From CAYRDC01 sp964422925 (GTDB lineage: Bacteria; Bacteroidota; Bacteroidia; Chitinophagales; S012-47), in the NCBI GenBank assembly GCA_964422925.1, contig CAYRDC010000001.1:62001-126000 (forward strand): 64,000 nt of DNA, read 5' to 3'. The notes under the pieces are model-generated. The model searched no databases. It was given only the letters and a program-made list of their open reading frames with translations, and was not told where the DNA came from. Position 1 is the stretch's first letter. Each line of letters begins with the position of its first letter. This document shows positions 7,104-14,251 of this stretch, one piece after another. The translations under genes were made by a program, and so were the position numbers.

Positions 7104-8963
7104 ATGAAAACTGAAAGCGGTCATATTTCGGTACAAACCGAGAACATTTTCCCGATTATCAAGAAATTCCTGTATTCTGACCACGAAATTTTTCTCCGCG
7201 AACTTATTTCCAATGCCGTGGACGCCACGCACAAACTGCAGGCCCTGGCTTCCAAAGGCGAATTCAAGGGCGAACTGGGTGACCTGACCATACAGGTCGA
7301 AACCGATGAGAAAAAACGCAGGCTCATCGTACGCGACCGCGGCATCGGCATGACGGCTGAGGAGGTGAAGAAATACATCAACGAAATTGCCTTCAGCTCG
7401 GCCCAGGAATTCCTCGAAAAGCACAAGGATGTGTCGCAGATTATCGGCCATTTCGGGCTGGGCTTCTACTCTTCCTTCATGGTGGCTGAAAAGGTGGAAA
7501 TCATCACGCGTTCCTGGCAGGAAGGGGCCGAAGCCGTGAAATGGAGCTGCAACGGCACACCGGACTATACGCTGGAACCCACCGAAAAGGCCGACCGCGG
7601 CACCGAGGTGATTGTGTACCTCGACAAGGAAAACAAGGAATTTGCTGAGGAGCACCGTGTGCGCGAGCTGCTGGAAAAATACTGCCGGTTCCTGCCCGTG
7701 CCCATCCAGTTCGGGGAAGAGGAAATGACCGTGACCGGCAAGGACGGCAAGGAGCGCAGGGAAAAGCGGCCGCGCATCATCAACAATACCACCCCGGCCT
7801 GGACCAAAAAACCCACCGAGCTGAAAGACGAGGACTACAAGGCCTTTTACAACGAGTTGTATCCCCTGTCGGAGGCGCCCCTTTTCTGGATCCACCTGAA
7901 CGTGGACTATCCCTTCCGGCTCACCGGCATCCTGTACTTCCCGAAACTGGGCAACGCCCTGGAAGTGCGGAAAAACAAAATACAGCTCTATTCCAACCAG
8001 GTGTTCGTCACCGATGAGGTGAAGGAAATCGTGCCCGAATGGCTGACCCTGCTGCACGGGGTTATCGACTCACCGGATATCCCGCTGAACGTGTCGCGCA
8101 GCTACCTGCAGAGCGATCCGAACGTGAAAAAAATCAACAGCTACATTACCAAGAAGGTGGCCGAACGCCTCGAAAAGCTCTTCAAGGACGACCGCAAGCA
8201 TTTTGAGGAAAAATGGGAGCATACGAGCCTGTTCATCAAGTACGGGATGATCAGCGATGAAAAATTCTACGAGCGGGCCAAAAGCTTCTGCCTGCTGCAG
8301 GACACCGAAGGCAAATACCACACGCAGGATGAATACCGGAAGCTGGTGGAACCCAACCAGCGCAACCGGCACGGGCAGCTGGTGTACCTCTACAGCAACG
8401 ACACCGCCTCGCAGCATGGCTATATCGAGAAAGTGAGGGAGCGGGGCTGGTCGGTGCTGAAAATGGACGAGCTGATTGACCCCCATTTTATCAGCTACCT
8501 CGAACAGAAGCTGGAGAAAGTCACTTTCAGGCGGGTGGACGCGGATGTTCCCGAAAAGCTCATTGAGAAAGACGAGGAAGAACCCGCCCAGGTGCTCAGC
8601 GACAAGGAAGCCGAAAACCTGAAAAAGCTGGTGGAAAGCGCCTTCCAGCGCGAAGGGGCCATGATCGAGCTCAAGCCGCTGTCACCGGAGGCCATGCCGG
8701 TGACGGTCACCGTGCCGGAGTTCACGCGCAGGATCAACGAAATGAACCGCACGGCCGGCCTCGATACGAAGCCCGCGCCCGACATCTTCAACCTGGTGAT
8801 CAACACCAACCACCCCATCATGGGCAAGGTGCTGAAAATGAAAAGCAAGGAAAAAAAGGAGCGCACCATCCGCCAGCTCATTGACCTGGCCCTGCTCGAG
8901 CAGAACATGCTCCGGGGCGAGGAACTGAGCCGCTTTGTGCAGCGGAGTGTGGAGCTTATTTGA
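7104..8963 (+). CDS. htpG: Molecular chaperone HtpG (Hsp90)
   Basis: 619 residues, close to the E. coli length of 624. The N-terminal GHKL ATPase domain has RELISNAVDA (ATP/Mg-binding Glu33 and Asn37), DRGIGM and IGHFGLGFYSSFMV. The middle domain contains DIPLNVSRSYLQ with the catalytic-loop Arg, and the C-terminal dimerisation part follows. Cytosolic ATP-dependent chaperone for late folding of client proteins. It stands alone between the lipid genes and the repeat region and has a terminator-like hairpin at 8996-9038. Confidence 0.97.
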   Translation: MKTESGHISVQTENIFPIIKKFLYSDHEIFLRELISNAVDATHKLQALASKGEFKGELGDLTIQVETDEKKRRLIVRDRGIGMTAEEVKKYINEIAFSSAQEFLEKHKDVSQIIGHFGLGFYSSFMVAEKVEIITRSWQEGAEAVKWSCNGTPDYTLEPTEKADRGTEVIVYLDKENKEFAEEHRVRELLEKYCRFLPVPIQFGEEEMTVTGKDGKERREKRPRIINNTTPAWTKKPTELKDEDYKAFYNELYPLSEAPLFWIHLNVDYPFRLTGILYFPKLGNALEVRKNKIQLYSNQVFVTDEVKEIVPEWLTLLHGVIDSPDIPLNVSRSYLQSDPNVKKINSYITKKVAERLEKLFKDDRKHFEEKWEHTSLFIKYGMISDEKFYERAKSFCLLQDTEGKYHTQDEYRKLVEPNQRNRHGQLVYLYSNDTASQHGYIEKVRERGWSVLKMDELIDPHFISYLEQKLEKVTFRRVDADVPEKLIEKDEEEPAQVLSDKEAENLKKLVESAFQREGAMIELKPLSPEAMPVTVTVPEFTRRINEMNRTAGLDTKPAPDIFNLVINTNHPIMGKVLKMKSKEKKERTIRQLIDLALLEQNMLRGEELSRFVQRSVELI

Positions 8964-8995
8964 GCTTTTGGCCTGTAAGAGTGAGGGGTGAGCTT

Positions 8996-9038
8996 TTGCC
9001 AGCCGTAGCTTCAGCGAAGGCTGGCAATGCCATTTTTT
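8996..9038 (+). terminator. Hairpin and T run after htpG
   Basis: TTGCCAGCC (8996-9004) pairs with GGCTGGCAA (9019-9027), then TGCCATTTTTTC follows. The loop, GTAGCTTCAGCGAA, gives the motif GCCGTAGCTTCAGCGAAGGC, which I recall as a common intergenic repeat in this phylum. It may therefore be a mobile hairpin used as a terminator. Confidence 0.5.
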
Positions 9039-9295
9039 CATTAGTCGGTTGCCTCTTTTCCGGAAGGCTGAAGGGAATTAGATTTTTTCAACCCCTACAC
9101 TCCGTCAGTAGGAGCTTATCCACCCCCTCCAATCCGCGTACCATCCCGCCCCCCGCCAGCGCCCCGCTGAGCGGAACTTCGCCCCGCTCAGGGGGACATG
9201 AATTCACCCACTCCGCTCCATTGAAAGACCTTTGGGGGATAAGACACAGCGGAAAAATCAGAGTTACCCGTAAACAGGCAGTAAAAAGGTCTGAT

Positions 9296-9354
9296 TACTG
9301 ACTACCGGCTACCAGCTACTATAATTCACTCCAACATCACTTTCCCGAACCAGG
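9296..9354. repeat. Direct repeat copy 1 (57/59 identical to 9845-9903)
   Basis: This 59-base segment recurs at 9845-9903 with two differences. In the second copy it spans the last codons and 3' flank of the Asp-box cargo gene, so copy 1 marks the place of a former gene end. Confidence 0.9.
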
Positions 9355-9361
9355 GATGTGG
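9326..9361 (-). pseudogene. Remnant of a T9SS type A sorting tail
   Basis: Read on the minus strand this encodes PHPWFGKVMLE and a stop, matching PKHTWYGKVMLE, the end of the neighbouring cargo protein. A TAA precedes it directly and no more of the gene can be found upstream; hairpin elements start at 9369. It is the last eleven codons of a deleted paralogue. Confidence 0.75.
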
Positions 9362-9368
9362 TTATTCA

Positions 9369-9402
9369 GGAGGTTGTAGTGCCTGAAGGCGCTACAACCT
9401 CC
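9369..9402. repeat. Intergenic hairpin, 11-bp perfect stem
   Basis: GGAGGTTGTAG (9369-9379) pairs with CTACAACCTCC (9392-9402). The inner TGCC/GGCG extends the stem with a wobble pair and leaves a TGAA loop. The layout (arm, CCTGxAGG core, arm) is shared with 9610-9641 although the arms differ. Confidence 0.75.
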
Positions 9403-9412
9403 ACAAAGAAAT

Positions 9413-9598
9413 CGTCATTCTGCTTCTCAGCCGTAACAAAGTGAAGTCTGGCCTGTCAGCCAAAACGAAGTGAAGGCTGAAGGGAGTGCAACGACCGAAG
9501 AATCTCAATAATCGTATTATTACTTCCCGTTCAGAGATTCTTCGCTCCGCACCATTGGTGCGGACAAGTTTTTCCTGACGGCTCCGCTCAGAATGACG
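9413..9598. repeat. Intergenic element with nested inverted repeats
   Basis: The outer ends CGTCATTCTG (9413-9422) and CAGAATGACG (9589-9598) are exact inverted repeats. Inside, GAAGAATCTC (9497-9506) and GAGATTCTTC (9534-9543) are inverted too. The unit AGATTCTTCGCTCCGC...CTCAGAATGACG recurs in degraded form at 9701-9738 and 14158-14204. No ORF of note lies inside, so it looks like a non-coding dispersed repeat. Confidence 0.65.
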
Positions 9599-9609
9599 TG
9601 GGGGTATTG

Positions 9610-9641
9610 AAGGCGGTGGCCCCTGCAGGCGCCACCGCCTT
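9610..9641. repeat. Intergenic hairpin, 11-bp perfect stem
   Basis: AAGGCGGTGGC (9610-9620) pairs with GCCACCGCCTT (9631-9641); the loop CCCTGCAGGC contains the palindrome CCTGCAGG. Same design as 9369-9402. Confidence 0.75.
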
Positions 9642-9656
9642 AGCAAAACGGCCACT

Positions 9657-9711
9657 GGCTTAAGTTTGCAACTTAAGCCCTGAAAATGGCCATGCATACA
9701 GAGATCTTTCG
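9657..9711 (+). repeat. TTTGCAACTT dispersed repeat, left copy
   Basis: It starts with a perfect hairpin, GGCTTAAGTT-TGC-AACTTAAGCC (9657-9679), and runs on to CAGAGATCTTTCG. A diverged copy in the same orientation lies at 14113-14168, on the other side of the cargo island. Confidence 0.65.
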
Positions 9712-9844
9712 GCACGTCAAGGCATCCCTCAGAATATCGCGAATGCATTATAGGTTTTTCTGTCCACCCCCTGCCTCCCGCAGAATCCACCGCACGCCCC
9801 CGCCAGCGGGGGATATTTCTATCAGGAAATCTCGAATTTCCGGC

Positions 9845-9903
9845 TACTGACTACCGGCTACCAGCTACTATAATTCACTCCAACATCACCTTCCCGTACC
9901 AGG
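9845..9903. repeat. Direct repeat copy 2
   Basis: Partner of 9296-9354. It covers the final nine codons of the adjacent cargo gene, its stop, and about 30 bases of 3' flank made of short CTACCGGCTACC-like repeats. Confidence 0.9.
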
Positions 9904-11200
9904 TGTGTTTTGGCGTTTGCAGCTCTATGAGGTACAAACCGGGCGGATTGCCCGAAATATCAAGGGTAAACGTGGAAGTATTCAGGTTGAAATATTTTTC
10001 ACTAAATACTGTACGTCCCGTGAGGTCATAAATCCAAAAAGTAACCTCAGTATTGGTCACAGGTAAATAAATTATTAGCTTACCGGATGATGGATTAGGA
10101 TAAATTTCAAGTTTATCAGTACCAGTGGAATATTCTGTCTTTATCCCCGTAAGCACGCCACCACCGTTAAAGGTATAATATATCTTTCCATATTCAGTAC
10201 CAGCAAAACAATGGTTTCCTGTACTACAAACTATGCGGGTTAATTCTGGACTTTGCCCATTATCTAATGCAAGATTTGTTTTTTCCCAAGTATTTCCTCC
10301 ATTAGTGGTTCTGTATATCTGACTTGCACCCCAAACGTAACCGGTATCTTCATTCACAAAGAATAATGACGGGTAATATGTTCCTGTATTGTTGGCTTTG
10401 GGTGAATTCAATGAAAATGGATCATTGTTAAACATTTTTGACCAGTTTAACCCATAATTGGTAGTTACATAAATATTATGCCCATCAGTTCCATATGCTA
10501 AACTGTCATTAAAGAATACAATGTCCCTGAAGTATTCAATATCATCCAGATTATGAACAAGAGTCCAGATCTTACCAGAATCTATAGTAGTGTACAATGT
10601 GGTTTTCAAACTATTTGCATCTCTTGAACCAATAAGGTACCCCCTTTCCGCACTGGTAAACAATATTTTGTCTATTGTTTTTAATTTTTCATCCAACGGA
10701 GAATATGATAAGTATATGCGATGATATATTTGACTGTCTGGCAAATAACAATATACAAAATCAGCATGCAATGCAGATATCCATATCCTCCCTGAACTGT
10801 CAGCAGTTATATAATGATAATTGTAAAATGAAATACTGCTGTCAGGACTAATATCGAACCAGGTCTGTCCTCCGTCAATTGTTCGGAGTATAAAATTGTA
10901 ACCGGCAATGTAACCTTGCAAAGAGTCCAAAAAGTAGATGTAATTAGCAATTAAGCTATAAGGAGGAATACTGTCCCAGTTAATTCCAGAATCAGTTGTT
11001 GCATACAGAGCGCCATTGTATTGTCCAATAACAGCAAAAGCTTTTTGTTCAGTGGCAAATGCAATTGAGTAAATAGGATATATGTAGTTCGGGATATATT
11101 TGACTTCTGGTTTGTTAATAGGTACTTTTATCCACTGCGCGTGTATATTTGCTATTATAAGCAAGAAAATAAAGGCGAATGTTAAAAAATTATTTCTCAT
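9875..11200 (-). CDS. Asp-box (BNR/Ycf48-like) beta-propeller, T9SS type A cargo
   Basis: 441 residues with a clean signal peptide ending NIHAQ. At least five Asp-box turns of the type T-x-D-x-G-x-x-W are visible (TTDSGINWDS, RTIDGGQTWFD, TTIDSGKIWT, TTNYGLNWSK, RTTNGGNTWEK), as in sialidase/Ycf48/sortilin-like propellers. The C-terminal 75 residues are a T9SS sorting tail (LEIYPNPSSGKLIIYLP to WYGKVMLE). Surface or secreted protein, ligand unknown. Its ATG overlaps the stop of the upstream SBBP gene, so they form an operon. Base composition is strikingly AT-rich except for the last 120 bases, which are like the rest of the chromosome. Confidence 0.85.
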   Translation of the reverse strand: MRNNFLTFAFIFLLIIANIHAQWIKVPINKPEVKYIPNYIYPIYSIAFATEQKAFAVIGQYNGALYATTDSGINWDSIPPYSLIANYIYFLDSLQGYIAGYNFILRTIDGGQTWFDISPDSSISFYNYHYITADSSGRIWISALHADFVYCYLPDSQIYHRIYLSYSPLDEKLKTIDKILFTSAERGYLIGSRDANSLKTTLYTTIDSGKIWTLVHNLDDIEYFRDIVFFNDSLAYGTDGHNIYVTTNYGLNWSKMFNNDPFSLNSPKANNTGTYYPSLFFVNEDTGYVWGASQIYRTTNGGNTWEKTNLALDNGQSPELTRIVCSTGNHCFAGTEYGKIYYTFNGGGVLTGIKTEYSTGTDKLEIYPNPSSGKLIIYLPVTNTEVTFWIYDLTGRTVFSEKYFNLNTSTFTLDISGNPPGLYLIELQTPKHTWYGKVMLE

Positions 11201-13712
11201 TGTATGATAATTTTATCTGCCTTTGTATAGCCATTTATTTTAACCTTTATTACATATAATCCTGATGGTAGATCACCGACAAGTATTTTTCTTACTACTG
11301 CGTAATCTATCTTATTATCAAAATAAACATTGATATTTCTGCCTGAAACATCAAATATTGCAATATTCATTCTTCCATTTAATTTCCCTCTGATTTCTAC
11401 ATTTAAATAATCCTTAGTTGGATTAGGAAATGAATTAATTTCAATATCAACAGCTTTTTCAATACGACTTATAGATGAAATCCCCGTTGGAATCCCAAAT
11501 TTAAATTTTGAAATAAAAATACTAATAGAAGAATCAGCAGAATATGCCTGAAAGTATGATGTACTTGTTTCTTTACACAAAGGAAATCCTTCATAGTATT
11601 GTTTTGGAAAATCAGGTTTTGTACTTGTGTAACCAACTATGTATAATAATGAATCATTCATGCACCCGGCATTAATAACATCAGTTTCTGTACCGCCATA
11701 AAGTGTTGAAAATATTCTTCTTGTAGATGTATCAACCGCTATAATCACTCCGTCCGTATATGAAGATAATGGTTCATCTGCTTTGAAATACATAATCGAA
11801 CTATCAACTAATTCAATGTCATTTATAAAAAGATCGCTAGTTGTACCTAGTATATATATTCTTCCATTTATTGAATCATAAACAAGATCAGTAACATCAT
11901 CCCTACAATTTCCTCCATAATATGTTGTCCAAATTTGTTTTCCACTTTTTGAAAATTTTGCAATTAACATGTCATTTAAGTTATTATTGTAATAAGTGCT
12001 ATCAAAATAACTCTGTGCCGTATTTGATTTAAAAGTTGGAAATGTATCAGATTTTGTACTTCCCCCTAGATATAAATATGCTTTATTCATAGAATCCTCA
12101 TTAACTATAATAATACTAGTCAATTCATCTTCTTTATTGCCGCCGAAGTAAGTAGACCACAATAAAGCAAATTCCGCAAAACGATTAGGCCCTAATTTCG
12201 CAATAAATCCATCAGTCATTCCTCCGTTAAATACACCAGATTGCGTATATGAATTTGAATTTTCTTGTATTATCGGAAGAGTTGAACTTTTATTCACAAC
12301 CCCGGTTAGGTAAATATTTCCATAACTATCATGAGTAATATTATTTATGCGTAGCATAGTATCTGATACTCCATATCTAGTGCAATAATATCTTGAACAA
12401 TCATCCTTAAAAATCAATATAATTCCTGATTCTCCATTATCTGAATAATAGGAACTATCGGTTAGGGGTAGTGTTGGTACACTATCATTTAAACAATATC
12501 CAACAACGAAAATTTTATTATTATAATAATCAATAGCCGTTAGTTCGCCCCCATATGGAATTGGCCCTTTACCGCCATACTTTGTTGACCAATCTAATAA
12601 TCCATTATTCTCATAGAAACGAGCAATTACCCCATTTCCAAAATTTTGTCCGAATTGTCCTGCATTATAATGCAATGGTAAGTCATTGCCCGAAGATCTT
12701 CCACATATGTATACATAACCATTACCATAAGTAACACTATTCCCATAATCAAGTAGAGAACTTCCATAATAGTTCGACCAAATAAGTTCATTATCTTTAT
12801 TAAACTTACTTATTATTATATCAATGTGATTATACGTAAAAGTGTCTCCCGGTATCACTGGAAAGTCTTTACTCTCCGTAAATCCAGTTATATAAATAGA
12901 TTCTGTAGTTTTATTTACGGCTATATCATTTGCCTCATCATTATTTGATCCTCCAAAATATGTGCTCCAAATTAAATTTCGTGAGCAGAGTTGCTTCTTA
13001 AGAAAGATTTCGCCAATCTCCATATACAAAGTATCGCTGCCATTGTAGTTTGCCGTGGAGAAACTTATGATATTCCCTGTTTTGGTGTAGCTCACACTCA
13101 CATAGTTGCTGTCGTACCAGGCATTCGGTATCGGGTATATCACTTCGCCCAGACCGGTATATACATGCAGGTTGCCCGATGTGTCGATGTGCATGCTGTC
13201 CTGGCCCTGAAATTCTATGTCTATCGTCTCGGGCATCCGCTCAGGGTTCAGTATAAACAACATACTGTAACCGCTGCTGGTACTGTTGTACTCCAGGCTG
13301 ATGCCCGTGTACAGGTCCTGCACCCGGATGCCCGAATAGGCATGCACATTCGTTACCCCGTTGGGGCATTGCGGTAAATAATAGTTGTAAATAAACGTTG
13401 AGGTGTCTTTGGGGGTAATGACCAGGTTTGTCCGGCTGTTCAGGAAATTACCGTTTACCCGCCAAAGGGTGTCCATGGTGGCCGTGTCGTCATCCACCCG
13501 CGCGTACACCACGTCAAAACCGTTGGTGGAGAAATAGGTCGTGGCCGGCCCGTTGTTTACATAATATTCCTGGTCCGGGATCAGCGCGCCCTGCATGTCA
13601 ACCAGCTGGCCCCGGTTTTTGATAAACCGGAATTCAGCGGGATTTTGGGCACACATTATAATTGAGGTTAATAACAGGGGGGGGTGAGCAGAAGGGTACA
13701 AAAGCGTTTCAT
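11197..13712 (-). CDS. SBBP beta-propeller T9SS cargo with apparent frameshift in the signal peptide
   Basis: The intact frame encodes an N-terminal conserved domain (about 230 residues, FRFIKNRGQLVDMQG onward, DUF7948-like). Six or more SBBP repeats follow (WSTYFGGSNNDEANDIAV, WSTYFGGNKEDELTSI, WTTYYGGNCRDDVTDLV and similar), then a type A sorting tail (NSFPNPTKDYLNVEI ... KADKIIIQ). No ordinary start precedes the domain in this frame. An ATG at 13712 opens a perfect signal peptide, MKRFCTLLL, but a run of eight C (13677-13684 on the plus strand as G) throws it out of frame into a stop after 14 codons. Nine C would give MKRFCTLLLTPPLLLTSIIM-CAQ and join the frames (838 residues). It is either phase-variable or a sequencing error. 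The 5' ~700 bases are near 50% GC, the rest about 25-30%. Confidence 0.8.
13677..13684. repeat. Homopolymer of eight G (C on the coding strand)
   Basis: It sits within the signal peptide codons of the minus-strand SBBP gene. One added base restores an uninterrupted reading frame from the ATG at 13712. Confidence 0.85.
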
Positions 13713-13890
13713 TTTCAGCAGGTTTAAATGAACGATACAGTGAATTTCATAACAAGTGTATGTAATTTTTTTGACATTTCCAAATTTTTCAGTTGTTTTT
13801 TCCGGGTTTTTATGAAATTACGCATGAAACAATAGTTGTTCCGGTATACGGCTTTCCGCTAACTTCATTCATCATGCATCCCCGGCTTTG

Positions 13891-13930
13891 GAATTCCGAA
13901 TGCCGAACGCTGAACTCCGAACCGAAGAAG
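13891..13930. repeat. Degenerate short tandem repeat (CCGAAnG type)
   Basis: GAATTCCGAATGCCGAACGC and the following bases repeat a 6-8 base unit around CCGAA. Low-complexity intergenic DNA of a kind I recall as common in Bacteroidota. Confidence 0.55.
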
Positions 13931-13996
13931 GAACAATTTTTCCCGGCCGTTAACATTGCGGCTGCCACTGCCCAAGCCGGGCAGTCTATTCCCCAC

Positions 13997-14044
13997 TTCA
14001 TCATTCTTCATTCGATATTCATCATTCGTTATTCGTTATTCCGG
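13997..14044. repeat. Degenerate short tandem repeat (ATTCGTT type)
   Basis: A run of TTCATCATTC, TTCATTCGATATTC and ATTCGTTATTCG units with a period near seven. It is roughly the complement of the repeat at 13891-13930, so the two could pair loosely. Confidence 0.55.
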
Positions 14045-14112
14045 AAAAAGAATACCGGCAGGCCATCCGGACCGGATACCGTTGGCTTCAGCCGCATTGA
14101 CAAAACTCCACC

Positions 14113-14168
14113 GGTATGCGTTTGCAACTTACGCTCTGGAAAACGGCCCTGCGTGCAGAGATCCTTCG
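14113..14168 (+). repeat. TTTGCAACTT dispersed repeat, right copy
   Basis: It shares GTTTGCAACTTA, CTGRAAA, GGCC and CAGAGATCYTTCG in order with 9657-9711, in the same orientation. CTCAGGATGACGCGG at 14190-14204 continues the similarity to the 9534-9598 element. Confidence 0.6.
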
Positions 14169-14251
14169 CCCCCGCTTAAGCGGGGACCTCAGGATGACGC
14201 GGTGGTGAGAATGTTGAAGCGCCTGTGGCAGCCGAAGTCCGGGTTACCTTC

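Larger units (their letters stand above)
8964..9874. other. Gene-free repeat region between htpG and the cargo island
   Basis: About 0.9 kb with no convincing gene on either strand. It is a mosaic of short intergenic elements listed separately: a hairpin after htpG, the 3' remnant of a lost T9SS gene, two 11-bp-stem hairpins, an element with GTCATTCTG-type inverted ends, and a TTTGCAACTT repeat. In 9040-9295 I see only a C-rich stretch. Confidence 0.7.
13713..14251. other. Gene-free region right of the cargo island
   Basis: About 540 bases upstream of the SBBP gene and downstream of the antiporter gene. Apart from degenerate GAATTCCGAATGCC-type repeats and the second TTTGCAACTT repeat, listed separately, I see nothing. 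The promoter of the cargo operon should lie in 13713-13860, which is AT-rich, but no TAnnTTTG box is evident. Confidence 0.6.

Noticed and set aside
7005..8057. 350-codon open frame on the minus strand
   Set aside because: Antisense to htpG, no recognisable domain; GC-rich mirror frame.
8960..9301. 113-codon open frame after htpG
   Set aside because: It overlaps the htpG stop and runs through intergenic repeats; composition is that of non-coding DNA.
9392..9790. 132-codon open frame on the minus strand
   Set aside because: It spans hairpins and inverted repeats; the open frame follows from the repeats and has no protein-like pattern.
8964..14251. Cargo island as an insertion sequence, integron or phage
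   Set aside because: No transposase, integrase, attC-like site or phage gene; the repeats are non-coding and the two genes are ordinary T9SS cargo.
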